31,616 bases of DNA from Gammaproteobacteria bacterium (GCA_026398715.1 JAPLSI010000246.1:1-31616), one strand, 5' to 3'; counted from the stretch's first letter, positions 17,301 to 26,996 are shown. Made by a program: numbers and translations. The notes: generated by a model not told the origin, from the letters alone.

Positions 17301-18326
17301 CTAGTGGGCGCCAGTCAACTCGCTGAATGCTGCGATCACCTGGTTGCCGTTGGACGGCCCTTGCGCCTGGAACGTCGCCAGCATCGCGGCCGTGGTCTCG
17401 CGGACCCGCTGGCCGTTGCGCAGCTTGCCAGGCCCGAATACCCGCTCGCCCTCCCGCGAATTGAAGCGATGCAGTTCGTGGAAATAGCGTTCCTGGCCTA
17501 CACCGAGGAAATCCAGGCAGGGCTGCGCCGACTCGGGTTTGGCCAGGTCGCGGCCGAAACGCATCTCCCGCTCGCGGCAAAGCCGGATCGCGGTCTCGCA
17601 CAGCTGCACGAAATCCTCGCCCACGTTGGCGGTATCGAGGTCTGCAGCGACCCGCGCCAGTCGCTCGCCGCGACGGGCATCGGCGTCGCTGCGCCAGCGC
17701 GGTAGCGCACTGTCGAGCCACAGGGCCAGTCCGCGGGCGAGCGCGCCGCCGGCGATGTTGGGCAACTCGTCGGTTGCAGGGTCTTCCAGGGGCACGGGTC
17801 GCGCGTCGAAGGTGCTGCCCGCGATCATCAGTTCGATCGCGACGAACTGGGCGCGGTCGCCCGCGCGGTCGAAGCCGCAGGCAGAAAGGATGCGCAGCGT
17901 CTCGGCGATGCTGGCCGCCTCGTTGCCGCCCACGGGGCCGGGCACGTCCACCGTTTCGCGCTGGCGCAGGTCGTGGCAAGCCGCGAACACCAGCAGCATG
18001 TCCACGTCCGACGGCGGCGGTGCCGCGTCGCCCATGCCTTCGACCATGCGCAGCAGGCGACGTTGCCCGACTTCCAGGACATGGGTTTCGTTGTGGTAGG
18101 CGTGTGAATCCGAGCCGAAGCTGCCGTGGCGCAGGCCCAGGCGCGCGGCGCCGAGGATCGCTGCGTCCAGCGCACGAGGGTCGCCGGCGAAGCGGGCAGC
18201 AACTTCAGCGAGGCTTGCGACCAGGTCGGGCCGCCTGGATGCAAGCAGCGCGCGCGCGGCGGCCACGTCGGGCAGGGCGAGCTCGATGGCATCCGGGGGA
18301 TACAGACTGGAGTAACCGAGAAGCAA
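17301..18326 (-). CDS. HD-superfamily phosphohydrolase-like protein
   Basis: A 341-residue protein with the metal-binding pattern of predicted HD-superfamily phosphohydrolases: YHNETHVLEV (His78, His82), FAACHDL (His118-Asp119) and GGNEAASIAETL (~133-144). A later LDTANVG may supply the last Asp. HD proteins hydrolyse nucleotides or phosphoesters, but nothing here indicates a particular substrate. TTG 18326 is the tentative start; no ATG or GTG precedes the conserved part in frame, and the ribosome-binding site is poor, so the N-terminus is uncertain. The gene lies between radC and the candidate sRNA, on the same strand as radC and argS. Confidence 0.75.
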   Translation of the reverse strand: MLLGYSSLYPPDAIELALPDVAAARALLASRRPDLVASLAEVAARFAGDPRALDAAILGAARLGLRHGSFGSDSHAYHNETHVLEVGQRRLLRMVEGMGDAAPPPSDVDMLLVFAACHDLRQRETVDVPGPVGGNEAASIAETLRILSACGFDRAGDRAQFVAIELMIAGSTFDARPVPLEDPATDELPNIAGGALARGLALWLDSALPRWRSDADARRGERLARVAADLDTANVGEDFVQLCETAIRLCREREMRFGRDLAKPESAQPCLDFLGVGQERYFHELHRFNSREGERVFGPGKLRNGQRVRETTAAMLATFQAQGPSNGNQVIAAFSELTGAH

Positions 18327-18407
18327 GCTGGCCGCCTGGCGACAGGGTGACGGCGGCAGTATGACGCAATGCGCCGCGTTGACCAGCCCGGCGCGGAGCC
18401 AACGAAT

Positions 18408-19082
18408 CTAGAGCCACCCGCGCCGGGCCATGGAGGTCGGGTCGCCGTCGCCAACGATGAAGTGGTCGAGGACCCGGACTTCCACCAGCGCCAGCGCCTG
18501 CTTGAGCCGGGCCGTCACCGCCCGGTCGGCTGCGCTGGCTTCGGGATTTCCGCTGGGGTGGTTGTGCCCGAAGATGACGGCCGCCGCGTTGTGCGCCAGG
18601 CAACGCCGCGCCACTTCGCGCGGGTGGACCTCCGAACCGTCCAGGGTGCCGCGAAACAACTCCTCATAGGCGAGCACCCGATGCCGCGTGTCCAGGAACA
18701 GACAGGCAAAGACTTCATGGGGAAGCGGCCGCAGCTTGCGGGCGAAGTAGGCGCCGGCCTGGTCGGGGTCGGCCAGCGCCTCGCCGCGCTGCAGTTGCTG
18801 CCCCAGGTGTCGGGTACCAAGTTCCAGCGCCGCCACCAGGGCGCTGGCCCGGGCCGGGCCCAGCCCCCGCAGCTTGGCGAGCTCGCCGCTGGGCCGGTCG
18901 AGCAATCCGCGCAGGCCGCCGCATTCCGACAGCAGTTGCCGGCCCAGGTCCACCGCACTCTGGCCGCGCGGGCCGCAGCCGATGAAGATGGCCAGCAGCT
19001 CGGCATCCGACAGCGCCGGCGCCCCGCGCGCCAGCAGCTTCTCCCTCGGTCTCTCGTCTTCAGGCCAATCGCGAATGTGCAT
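18408..19082 (-). CDS. radC: RadC family JAB-domain protein
   Basis: A 224-residue protein starting [17 protein letters not shown], the usual RadC beginning. A helix-hairpin-helix-like N-terminal half ([28 protein letters not shown]) leads to a JAB/MPN+ metalloprotease-like domain with [14 protein letters not shown] (HxH...S..D zinc motif) and an upstream Glu in the [13 protein letters not shown] region. The historical repair assignment in E. coli is doubtful and the biochemical role is unresolved. An in-frame ATG at 19097 would add five residues. It is divergent from coaBC with a 95-base gap, the arrangement also seen in Pseudomonas. Confidence 0.93.
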   Translation of the reverse strand: MHIRDWPEDERPREKLLARGAPALSDAELLAIFIGCGPRGQSAVDLGRQLLSECGGLRGLLDRPSGELAKLRGLGPARASALVAALELGTRHLGQQLQRGEALADPDQAGAYFARKLRPLPHEVFACLFLDTRHRVLAYEELFRGTLDGSEVHPREVARRCLAHNAAAVIFGHNHPSGNPEASAADRAVTARLKQALALVEVRVLDHFIVGDGDPTSMARRGWL

Positions 19083-19177
19083 GTGCCGATCGTGCATGGG
19101 CCCCGCGGGCGGCGGGGTCGGGAATCGCCGCATCATCGGGTAAGCTAAGCCGCAATCGAAGCGGAGTTGTCTCGACG

Positions 19178-20383
19178 ATGAGTGGCTTGGCTGGACAGCG
19201 GATCCTGTTGGGCGTTACCGGTGGAATCGCTGCCTACAAGGCTGCCGACCTCGCGCGCCGTTTGCAGGACGCGGGCGCGCAGGTGCAGGTCGTGATGACC
19301 GATGCCGCCACGCAGTTCGTCACCCCGATGACCTTCCAGGCATTGACTGGCCGCCCGGTCCGCAGCTCCTTGTGGGATGCCGCCGCAGAAGCCGCGATGG
19401 GACACATCGAACTGGCCCGTTGGGCCGACCGCATCGTCATCGCTCCGGCCAGCGCCGACCTCATCGCCCGGCTTGCGCAAGGCATGGGCAGTGACCTGCT
19501 GAGCACCATCTGCCTGGCCAGCGAAGCGCCGATCGCCCTCGCGCCGGCCATGAACCGGGTGATGTGGGCCAATGCCGCCACCCAGGCCAATGTCGCCACG
19601 CTGCGCGCTCGTGGCATGCAGGTGTTGGGACCAGGAGAAGGCGACCAGGCCTGCGGCGAAGTCGGCGCCGGCCGCATGCTCGAGCCGCTGCAGATCGTCG
19701 CGGCGCTCGACACTTCGGCCGTTCCCGCCTTGCTGGCCGGACGTCGCCTGCTGATCAGCGCCGGCCCCACCTTCGAAGACCTCGACCCGGTCCGCTTCCT
19801 GGGCAACCGCAGTTCCGGGAAGATGGGATTCGCGTTGGCGTCAGAAGCGGCGAAGATGGGCGCGCAGGTCACGCTGGTCGCCGGCCCGGTGTCGTTGTGC
19901 ACGCCCGAGCGCGTGCAACGCATCGATGTCCGCCGCGCCGTGCAGATGCGCGACGCCATCGTCGCCGCGCTGCCGGGCCAGGATGTCTTCATCAGCGCCG
20001 CCGCGGTGGCCGACTACATGCCCGCGCAGACCGAGTCGCGCAAGATCAAGAAGTCCGCCGCGTCGCTCAGCCTGGAGCTCGTGCGCACGCCCGACATCGT
20101 TTCGGAAGTGGCGCGGCACGCCCAGCGGCCGACGCTGGTGGTTGGATTTGCCGCCGAGACCAACGACGTCGAGCAACACGCGCTGGGCAAGCTGAAATCC
20201 AAGGGACTCGACTTGATCGCGGCCAATGACGTGGCGGCGGAAGGGATCGGTTTCGAGAGTGACGACAATGCGCTGACGGTTTATTCGAGCGATGCGCGGA
20301 TTGCGATCGAGCGTGGGTCGAAGGCTGAAGTTGCGCGGCGATTGCTGGAGTTGATTGCGGCGCGGCTGGAGTCGGGCGCTTGA
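19178..20383 (+). CDS. coaBC: Bifunctional phosphopantothenoylcysteine decarboxylase / phosphopantothenate-cysteine ligase
   Basis: A 401-residue CoA-biosynthesis enzyme. The N-terminal FMN-dependent CoaC half (~1-185) shows [18 protein letters not shown], the catalytic His in [20 protein letters not shown] and the Cys flap [10 protein letters not shown]. The C-terminal CoaB half shows [37 protein letters not shown] and the KIKK segment. CGGAG lies upstream of ATG 19178. The stop overlaps the TTG start of dut, so translation is probably coupled. It forms the conserved coaBC-dut-algC order. Confidence 0.97.
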   Translation: MSGLAGQRILLGVTGGIAAYKAADLARRLQDAGAQVQVVMTDAATQFVTPMTFQALTGRPVRSSLWDAAAEAAMGHIELARWADRIVIAPASADLIARLAQGMGSDLLSTICLASEAPIALAPAMNRVMWANAATQANVATLRARGMQVLGPGEGDQACGEVGAGRMLEPLQIVAALDTSAVPALLAGRRLLISAGPTFEDLDPVRFLGNRSSGKMGFALASEAAKMGAQVTLVAGPVSLCTPERVQRIDVRRAVQMRDAIVAALPGQDVFISAAAVADYMPAQTESRKIKKSAASLSLELVRTPDIVSEVARHAQRPTLVVGFAAETNDVEQHALGKLKSKGLDLIAANDVAAEGIGFESDDNALTVYSSDARIAIERGSKAEVARRLLELIAARLESGA

Positions 20384-20838
20384 AAGCGGTGATCGAACTG
20401 AAAGTGCTCGATGATCGAATTGGTCGCGAGTTCCCGATTCCCGATTACGCCACCGCCCATTCCGCAGGCATGGACCTTCGCGCGATGTGCGACGGTCCGC
20501 TTGAGCTGGCGCCGGGCGAAGCCCAACTGGTACCGACCGGCATGGCCATTCACATCGGCGACCCGGGACTGTGCGCGATGATCCTGCCGCGCTCCGGCCT
20601 GGGCCACAAGCAGGGACTGGTCCTGGGCAACCTGGTCGGACTGATCGATGCCGACTACCAGGGGCCGCTGATGGTCAGCCTGTGGAATCGGGGTCAGAAT
20701 CGCCAAACCGTTCAGCCGGGCGATCGCATTGCGCAGTTGGTCCTGATGCCGGTGGTTCGCGCCAGCTTCCGGGTCGTGGAACAATTCGAACAAACTGAAC
20801 GTGGCGCTGGCGGTTTCGGCCACACCGGCGTGCGTTGA
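20380..20838 (+). CDS. dut: Deoxyuridine 5'-triphosphate nucleotidohydrolase
   Basis: A 152-residue trimeric dUTPase hydrolysing dUTP to dUMP and PPi, keeping uracil out of DNA. All five motifs are present: [31 protein letters not shown] with the catalytic Asp, PGDRIAQLV and the C-terminal P-loop-like [10 protein letters not shown]. The start TTG at 20380 overlaps the coaBC TGA stop and has GGAG (20368-20371) eight bases upstream. GTG at 20389, three codons later, is the alternative. Confidence 0.96.
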   Translation: MKAVIELKVLDDRIGREFPIPDYATAHSAGMDLRAMCDGPLELAPGEAQLVPTGMAIHIGDPGLCAMILPRSGLGHKQGLVLGNLVGLIDADYQGPLMVSLWNRGQNRQTVQPGDRIAQLVLMPVVRASFRVVEQFEQTERGAGGFGHTGVR

Positions 20839-20876
20839 CGGGTACGGGATAATCCCGCGCCCATCCAGGGGGACAC

Positions 20877-23198
20877 ATGGAAGTTGGATTCAATCTCAAA
20901 TCGCTGAAGTCCGGGTCTGTCGTTCCGATCGTCGCGGGCTTGCTGGTGTTGGCCGCCCTGTGGATGGCCTGGAGCGGCTGGCAGCGATTCGCCTCGAGCC
21001 GCCTGGAGGCGGCCTCGATTGAAGCGCGCACGCAGGTGGCCGAAGCGGTGAAGCCCATCGTTGGCGACTTGCTCGATCGTGCAGGCAAGCTGCGTGGCCG
21101 CGTCGCCCTGATCAACGCGCTGCGCGCCGCCGACACGGCCGCCGCCACCGCGCTAGTGAAGGAAGCCGTGCCCGGCACCGAGGCGGTCGAGTTCTACAGC
21201 TCCGATTTCAACCGCGGCTATACCGATCCCGAGGCGTTCGGCTACGGCAAGCTGGGTCTGCTCGAGCGCGCACTGCAGGACGACAAGGCCGTGCTGGCCG
21301 TGGTGAAGGACAGCGGCTCGCCGCGGCTCGCCGTTGCCGTGCCGGTGATGTTCGAGAACCAGGTGCTGCGCGTGGCTTACCTGCGCCAGCCGCTCGCCCC
21401 CTTGCTGGCGGTCGCGAAGGACGCTGCGCCGTCCGGCGCCTACCTCGCCGTGCGCCAGGGTGGTTACAACGTGGTTGAATCGGGCGTCACCGAAGAACTC
21501 AAGTTCCGCGCAGAGGAAGCCGCCGTGGCTGTCGACCGGACCGAGCTTCGGGTCGTGGCGGCCGCGCCGCCCGTCAATCCCGGCCTGTTCGGCCTGCACG
21601 GCATGGGTGAATTCGGAATCGCGCTGCTGCTGGGCGGGCTGGCGGCGGCAGCGTTGCTGTTGTCCCGGCGTCGCGAAGCGCAACGCGCCGACAGCCCGGT
21701 GTTGGCGGCCAAGCCCGTGGACATGACCCTGGCCGAGATGCAGAGCGCCGGCCACATCGTCGCGCCCGAAGCGTCCAAGGCCGTGCGCACCACCTCGGAA
21801 ACGGCGGCCGCGCCAGGCATCGCCCTGGACCGCAGCATCTTCCGCGCCTACGACATCCGCGGCGTGGTGGGACAAACGCTGGACGCCAACATCGCGCGGC
21901 TGATCGGCCAGGCCATCGGCTCGGTGATGCATGAACGCAACCAGCGCAGCATCGTTATCGGCCGCGACGGGCGACTCTCGTCGCCGACCATGGCTGGTGC
22001 GCTGATCGAAGGCCTGCGCAAGGCCGGCCGCGAAGTGATAGACATTGGCGAGGTTCCGACGCCGATGGCGTACTTCGGCAGTTTCCATCTGCGCACCGGA
22101 TGCTGCGTGTCGGTGACCGGCAGCCATAATCCGCCCGACTACAACGGCTTCAAGATCGTCGTCGACGGCGAAACCCTGTCCGGCGACGCCATCCAGAACA
22201 TCTACGTGCGCATCGCCGAAAATCGCCTGTTCCGCGCCGATTCGCTCGGCTTGCTGAGCATCCGCGACCTCAAGAACGACTACCTCGACCGCATCTCCGG
22301 CGACATCCAGATCGAACGCAAGCTCAAGGTCGTCATCGATTGCGGCAGTGGCGTGGCAGGCGGCATCGCGCCCGACCTGCTTACCGCCATCGGCGCCGAT
22401 GTCGAGCCGCTCTATTGCGAAGTGGACGGCACCTTCCCGCACCACCATCCCGATCCCAGCGACCCGGCCAACCTGCAGGACCTGATCAGCGTCGTGCAAC
22501 GGACCAATGCCGACATCGGCCTGGCCCTGGACGGCGACGGCGATCGCCTGGGCGTGGTCACCAAGTCGGGCGAGATCATCTATCCCGACCGCTTGCTGAT
22601 GCTGTTCGCGGCCGACGTGCTGGAGCGCAATCCGGGCGCGTGCGTCATCTATGACGTGAAGTGCACCGGCCACCTGGCCACCCACATCCTGCGCCACGGC
22701 GGCAGCCCGCTGATGTGGAAGACCGGGCATTCGCTGATCAAGGCGAAGATGAAGGAAACCGAAGCCGAGTTGGCCGGCGAGATGAGCGGCCACTTCTTCT
22801 TCCGCGAACGCTGGTACGGATTCGACGACGGCCTGTACGCGGCCGCGCGCTTGTTGGAAATTCTCGCGGCATCGCCGGACGATGCCGAAATCCTGTTCGC
22901 CGAATTGCCCAAGGGCGTTTCCACGCCCGAGCTCAAGATCAACGTGGAAGAAGGCGAGCAGTACCGGTTCATCGAGGAATTCGTGGCCAAGGCCAAATTC
23001 GACGGCGCGCGCATCGCGACCATCGACGGCCTGCGTGCCGACTGGCCGGACGGCTGGGGCTTGGTGCGTGCTTCCAACACGACGCCCTGCCTGGTGCTGC
23101 GTTTCGACGCCAAGGACAACGAATCGCTGCACCGCGTGCAGGCGGCGTTCCGCGAACAGATCCTCGCGATCAGTCCAGGGCTGGCGCTTCCCTTCTAA
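20877..23198 (+). CDS. algC: Phosphomannomutase/phosphoglucomutase with N-terminal membrane module
   Basis: A 773-residue two-part protein. Residues ~14-32 and ~244-263 are transmembrane helices enclosing a ~210-residue segment that should face the periplasm. A linker leads to a complete alpha-D-phosphohexomutase from ~320: phosphoserine loop VTGSHNPPDYNGFKIV (Ser416), metal loop LDGDGDRLGVV (Asp552/554/556), sugar loop GEMSGHFFF and phosphate loop RASNTTPCLVLRF. It interconverts mannose-1/6-P and glucose-1/6-P for LPS and exopolysaccharide precursors. AGGGGGA precedes ATG 20877. Order coaBC-dut-algC matches Pseudomonas, where long AlgC forms with N-terminal extensions are also annotated. The function of the membrane module is unknown. 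The stop codon abuts that of the convergent DUF4124 gene. Confidence 0.94.
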   Translation: MEVGFNLKSLKSGSVVPIVAGLLVLAALWMAWSGWQRFASSRLEAASIEARTQVAEAVKPIVGDLLDRAGKLRGRVALINALRAADTAAATALVKEAVPGTEAVEFYSSDFNRGYTDPEAFGYGKLGLLERALQDDKAVLAVVKDSGSPRLAVAVPVMFENQVLRVAYLRQPLAPLLAVAKDAAPSGAYLAVRQGGYNVVESGVTEELKFRAEEAAVAVDRTELRVVAAAPPVNPGLFGLHGMGEFGIALLLGGLAAAALLLSRRREAQRADSPVLAAKPVDMTLAEMQSAGHIVAPEASKAVRTTSETAAAPGIALDRSIFRAYDIRGVVGQTLDANIARLIGQAIGSVMHERNQRSIVIGRDGRLSSPTMAGALIEGLRKAGREVIDIGEVPTPMAYFGSFHLRTGCCVSVTGSHNPPDYNGFKIVVDGETLSGDAIQNIYVRIAENRLFRADSLGLLSIRDLKNDYLDRISGDIQIERKLKVVIDCGSGVAGGIAPDLLTAIGADVEPLYCEVDGTFPHHHPDPSDPANLQDLISVVQRTNADIGLALDGDGDRLGVVTKSGEIIYPDRLLMLFAADVLERNPGACVIYDVKCTGHLATHILRHGGSPLMWKTGHSLIKAKMKETEAELAGEMSGHFFFRERWYGFDDGLYAAARLLEILAASPDDAEILFAELPKGVSTPELKINVEEGEQYRFIEEFVAKAKFDGARIATIDGLRADWPDGWGLVRASNTTPCLVLRFDAKDNESLHRVQAAFREQILAISPGLALPF

Positions 23199-23864
23199 TC
23201 AGGGCGCTGGCGCTGGTGTTGGCGCCGCGGGAGTCGCGCTGCCGCGCAGTTCCCGATAGCGGGCCAGCATCCGTGCGAACTCCGCATTCAGCGCGGCCAG
23301 GTCTGCACGCCGTGTCACCTGCAGGTTTTGCTGCTTCACTTTTTCCGCATGCAGCTCGCGCAGGGTCTGGATGCGGTCCGGCAGCACGCGCCGGTTGTCC
23401 AGTTCCGTATCGGAGGCCTGCTGCAACAGGCTGGCGAGGTTCTCGCGCAGGCTCTTGATGCTGATGTCGGTGGACTCGATGGTCATCGTCAGCAAGCTGA
23501 TGCGTTCGCCATAGGCGCGGCGCATGTCCTGCTCGGTGAGGTAGCTGGCCATCATGATGTCTTCGAGCCGCTTCTGCTCGTTGGCCGCCACCGCCGCCTC
23601 GGCCGCTGCCTTGGCTTCAGCCTCGAGCTGAGCGCGTTCTTCCGGCGTGAGCGCGCGATCCACGCTGCCAACGGCCGTGCCGGTCTTGGCGCTGAATTCG
23701 CGCCGCGCCTGGTCCACTGCTTCGGGCGGCAAGGCCTGGTCGTAGTGGACCTTGCCCTGCTTGTCGACCCAGCGATAAAGCTTCGGGCCCTTGTCCTGCG
23801 CGGAGGCAACACTGGCCACCAGCATCGCGGCGGCCAGGGCCAACACCAACGGTTTGCGACTCAT
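23199..23864 (-). CDS. DUF4124-domain secreted coiled-coil protein
   Basis: A 221-residue exported protein. A signal peptide is clear (MSRKPLVLALAAAMLVASVASAQ, cleavage near residue 22-23). The DUF4124 domain follows (LYRWVDKQGKVHYDQALPPEA, ~28-50). A long, charged, Ala/Glu/Arg-rich helical region of coiled-coil character (~80-205) and a short Ala-Pro tail complete it. The function of this family, common in Gammaproteobacteria, is unknown. ATG 23864 is chosen for the signal peptide and a GGTGA upstream. It follows pyrE by 4 bases in a likely operon. Confidence 0.88.
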   Translation of the reverse strand: MSRKPLVLALAAAMLVASVASAQDKGPKLYRWVDKQGKVHYDQALPPEAVDQARREFSAKTGTAVGSVDRALTPEERAQLEAEAKAAAEAAVAANEQKRLEDIMMASYLTEQDMRRAYGERISLLTMTIESTDISIKSLRENLASLLQQASDTELDNRRVLPDRIQTLRELHAEKVKQQNLQVTRRADLAALNAEFARMLARYRELRGSATPAAPTPAPAP

Positions 23865-23868
23865 CGGA

Positions 23869-24525
23869 TCACCCGGTTTCGGAACGACTGCCATAGCGCG
23901 AACGATACGCCATCAGTGCCGATTTGTGCGCGGCGAGGTCCGGCCGGTCGTCGGCGAATTCCAGCAACTCGTCCAGCCCGGCGATGGCGATCACCGGCAG
24001 GCCGAACTGCACCGCTACTTCCTGCGCAGCCGATCGTTCGCCTTCCAGCCCGCGCTCCTGCCGATCCAGCGCGATGACCACGCCGCAGGGTTCGGCGCCC
24101 GCTGCCCGGATGATCTCCAGCGACTCGCGGATAGCCGTGCCCGCCGTGATCACGTCGTCCACGATCAAGACGCGGCCATGGAGTTTCGCGCCGATCAGGC
24201 TGCCGCCTTCACCGTGCGACTTGGCCTCCTTGCGATTGAAGGCGACCGGCACGTCGCGACCCTGCGCGGCCAGCGCCACGGCCAGCGTGGTCGCCAGCGG
24301 GATGCCCTTGTAGGCCGGCCCGAACAGCATGTCGAAGCGAATGCCCGATGCGGCCAGGGCCTGCGCGTAACACTGGCCCAGTTGCGCCAGCGCGGTGCCT
24401 GAATCGAACAGGCCGGCGTTGAAGAAATACGGACTGACGCGCCCGGACTTGAGCGTGAACTCGCCGAAGCGCAGGACGTTCCTGGCGATGGCCAGATCAA
24501 GGAACTGTTGTTGGTAAGGCTGCAT
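23869..24525 (-). CDS. pyrE: Orotate phosphoribosyltransferase
   Basis: A 218-residue PRTase converting orotate and PRPP to OMP in pyrimidine synthesis. It begins [29 protein letters not shown] (read in parts), with [26 protein letters not shown], the flexible-loop [13 protein letters not shown] and the PRPP motif [16 protein letters not shown] 24525 matches the family start; the in-frame ATG at 24660 would add 45 unrelated residues. CACAAT (24565-24560, minus strand) is a candidate -10. pyrE beside an exonuclease-III-family gene parallels pyrE-crc in Pseudomonas. Confidence 0.96.
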   Translation of the reverse strand: MQPYQQQFLDLAIARNVLRFGEFTLKSGRVSPYFFNAGLFDSGTALAQLGQCYAQALAASGIRFDMLFGPAYKGIPLATTLAVALAAQGRDVPVAFNRKEAKSHGEGGSLIGAKLHGRVLIVDDVITAGTAIRESLEIIRAAGAEPCGVVIALDRQERGLEGERSAAQEVAVQFGLPVIAIAGLDELLEFADDRPDLAAHKSALMAYRSRYGSRSETG

Positions 24526-24671
24526 GTCGTCAGGATTCCGGGCCCGGGGCCGAACTGCGATTGTGCCGCAATGCCGCCGCCACGACAGCCCCGACGACCC
24601 TGCAAGCCACGGCATCGCAGGCCGGGTCGCGGTGAGATAGGCTTGCGGCCTGCCCATCAATCCGGTCCTGC

Positions 24672-25439
24672 GTGAAAATAATCACCTTCAACGCCAACGG
24701 CCTGCGTTCCGCCGCCAGCAAGGGTTTCTTTGACTGGTTCGCCAACCAGGACGCCGACATCCTCTGCATCCAGGAAACCAAGGCCCAGGAACACCAGCTT
24801 GCCGACGCCTGCTTCAGGCCCGCCGGATACCAGGTCGCATTCCGCGACGCCAGCACCAGGAAGGGCTACTCGGGCGTGGCGATCTACAGCCGCCAGGCGC
24901 CCGACGCGGTGCTGACGGGCCTGGGCTGGCCGGAATTCGACGAGGAGGGCCGGTACATCGAGGCGCGATTCGGCGACCTCAGCGTGGTCTCGCTTTACCT
25001 GCCCTCGGGTTCGTCGAAGGAAGAGCGGCAGCAATTCAAGTTCAAGGTGATGGACTGGATCGAACCGATCTTCAGCCAATGGCGCGAGTCGGGCCGAAGT
25101 TATGTGATATGCGGCGACTGGAATATTGCCCATACGCCCAAGGACATCCGCAATGCCAAGGGCAACGAGAAGAATTCCGGCTACCTGCCCGAGGAACGCA
25201 ACTGGTTGACGAAACTGTTCGCGGAACATGGCTGGCTCGACAGCTATCGCCACCTGAACCCGGAAGGACAGGACTACACCTGGTGGAGCCAGCGCGGCGC
25301 GGCGCGTGCCAAGAACGTGGGTTGGCGCATCGACTACCAGGTCGCCAGCCCGAACCTGCGCGAACGGCTCAAGTCCTGCACAATCCATCCCGAACCCCGC
25401 TTTTCGGATCACGCGCCCTTCGTGGTGGAGTACTCATGA
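24672..25439 (+). CDS. xth: Exodeoxyribonuclease III family AP endonuclease
   Basis: A 255-residue EEP-fold nuclease acting at abasic sites. Catalytic residues are retained: FNANGLR (Asn7), IQETKAQ (metal-binding Glu), CGDWNIAH (Asp and Asn), WRIDYQ (Asp) and [10 protein letters not shown] (Asp-His pair). In Pseudomonas the same locus carries Crc, an Xth homologue that has lost these residues; here they are present, so nuclease activity is expected. GTG 24672 is the start. The TGA overlaps the ampG ATG (ATGA), so translation is coupled. Confidence 0.93.
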   Translation: MKIITFNANGLRSAASKGFFDWFANQDADILCIQETKAQEHQLADACFRPAGYQVAFRDASTRKGYSGVAIYSRQAPDAVLTGLGWPEFDEEGRYIEARFGDLSVVSLYLPSGSSKEERQQFKFKVMDWIEPIFSQWRESGRSYVICGDWNIAHTPKDIRNAKGNEKNSGYLPEERNWLTKLFAEHGWLDSYRHLNPEGQDYTWWSQRGAARAKNVGWRIDYQVASPNLRERLKSCTIHPEPRFSDHAPFVVEYS

Positions 25440-26593
25440 GCACCGCCCTGTCCTGGCGCCAGCGCCTGCCATCCGGCTTGCGTCCCTACGTCGAACGCGA
25501 ACCGCTCGCCGCGTTGATGCTGGGCATCTCTTCGGGCTTTCCATACGCGATGATCGGCGCCACGCTGACCACGCGGCTGGCGCAGGACGGTATCGACAAG
25601 AAGAGCGTCACTGCCTTCTCCCTGGCCTTCCTGGTCTACAACTTCAAGTTCCTTTGGGCGCCGCTGGTCGATGGCGTGCGGCTGCCGCTGCTGGGCCGCC
25701 TGGGCCAGCGCGTGTCATGGCTGCTGTTCGCGGGGACGCTGGTGATGGCGGCGGTCGCCTGGCTGGGCATGCTCGATCCCAGCGCCGACCTGGCGCGCGT
25801 CGCGATGGCGGCGGTGGCGGTCGGTGCGGCCGGCGCCACCTACGACATCGTCATTGATGCCTATCGCATCGAGACGTTGCGCCCGGAGCAACTGGGCGTG
25901 GGTTCGGGCATGTCGCAATACGGATGGCGCATCGGATCGGTCGCGGCGGGCTCGCTGGCGCTGTACGTGGCCACCCTCGGAAACTGGTCCACGGCCTATC
26001 TGTTGTGCGCCGCGTTCGCCTTGCCCGCGATGGTCACGGGCCTGGTGCTGGGCGAACCCGTGCGGCACGTCGCCGTCTCCGCGCATCGCGGCTTGCGGCA
26101 GGCCTGGGTCGCCGTGTCGGGCCCCTTGCTCGAGTTCACGCGCCGCCGTGGCGCCTTCCTCGTGTTGTTGTTCGTGCTGTTGCACAAGATCGGCGACACG
26201 CTTGCCAACCTTACCGTTCGGCTCCTGCTCAACGACTTGGGTTTCAGCAATGAAGAAATCGCCACCTTCGATGTCATTGGCTTCGAGAACATCGCCAGCG
26301 GCATCGGCGGCGTGGTGGTGGTCGCCTACCTGTCGGCGTTGTGCAACCTGGCCTTCACCGCCACCCAATACGCCTTGCTGTCCGCCGCCGCGAGCATCGT
26401 CGGCCGCCTGGTCACGGGCACCACCGCAGGCGGCCTGATCGAGTCGCTGGGCTATGTGCAGTTCTACCTGCTCACCACCCTGGTGGCGCTGCCTGGCGTG
26501 CTGCTTTACCTGTTCATGCTGCGCGCCGGACTGATCGAACAGTCACTGGGTGACGCCGGCTTTACCCAGCCACCGGCGGCCGCCGATGACTGA
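25436..26593 (+). CDS. ampG: AmpG-family muropeptide MFS transporter, unusually short
   Basis: A 385-residue inner-membrane transporter of the AmpG family, which imports GlcNAc-anhydroMurNAc-peptides for cell-wall recycling. The N-terminal half is typical: LGISSGFPYAMIG, LAFLVYNFKFLWAPLVDG, GATYDIVIDAYRIE and GMSQYGWRIGS. The C-terminal part is too: IGFENIASGIGG, SALCNLAFTATQYALLSAAAS and GRLVTGTTAGG. Between NEEIATFD (~279) and VIGFENIASG (~280) the stretch normally starting KGLG and carrying about two transmembrane helices (around 60 residues) is missing in frame. E. coli AmpG is 491 residues. The gene overlaps xth by 4 bases. Family membership is sound; transport competence is uncertain. 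Confidence 0.85.
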   Translation: MSTALSWRQRLPSGLRPYVEREPLAALMLGISSGFPYAMIGATLTTRLAQDGIDKKSVTAFSLAFLVYNFKFLWAPLVDGVRLPLLGRLGQRVSWLLFAGTLVMAAVAWLGMLDPSADLARVAMAAVAVGAAGATYDIVIDAYRIETLRPEQLGVGSGMSQYGWRIGSVAAGSLALYVATLGNWSTAYLLCAAFALPAMVTGLVLGEPVRHVAVSAHRGLRQAWVAVSGPLLEFTRRRGAFLVLLFVLLHKIGDTLANLTVRLLLNDLGFSNEEIATFDVIGFENIASGIGGVVVVAYLSALCNLAFTATQYALLSAAASIVGRLVTGTTAGGLIESLGYVQFYLLTTLVALPGVLLYLFMLRAGLIEQSLGDAGFTQPPAAADD

Positions 26594-26702
26594 ACTACAA
26601 CCAGGCAACCAGCGACGGCAAGCAGTCGCCCGAACATGAACGAATGGCAGCCTCGGCCCGCCGCCTTGGCCCCGGGGCGGATTCCCAGTTAGGATTGAGG
26701 CG

Positions 26703-26996
26703 ATGGCTGATTTCCTGCTACGCGACATCGACGAGCGAGTGGCCGAACGCATCAAGGAGATGGCGCGTCAGCGTGGCTGGCCCTTGAACGATGTGATCCT
26801 GCACCTGATCAAGCAGGCGCTGGGCCTCAGCGAGCCCGAACCCGCGCCGGTGCCGGGCGACATAGCGCGACTGCTGGGGTCGTGGGACGACGCGGAAACC
26901 CGGGCTTTCAATGAAGCGATGTCGGCTTTCACGACCTTGCCCGACGACACGCCCAGCTACGCCATCGAAGAGCACAAGAAGCTCAAGCCCGATTAG
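26703..26996 (+). CDS. Small ribbon-helix-helix-like protein
   Basis: A 97-residue protein. Residues ~2-40 (DFLLRDIDERVAERIKEMAR, then GWPLNDVILHLIKQAL) have the strand-helix-helix pattern of Arc/MetJ/FitA-type DNA-binding proteins. The C-terminal half is acidic and unrecognised (DDTPSYAIEEHKKL). Antitoxins often begin this way, but no VapC/PIN or other toxin gene is adjacent: the preceding gene is ampG and the following one anmK, convergent. It may be a stand-alone regulator. AGGA lies 8 bases before the ATG. Confidence 0.72.
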   Translation: MADFLLRDIDERVAERIKEMARQRGWPLNDVILHLIKQALGLSEPEPAPVPGDIARLLGSWDDAETRAFNEAMSAFTTLPDDTPSYAIEEHKKLKPD

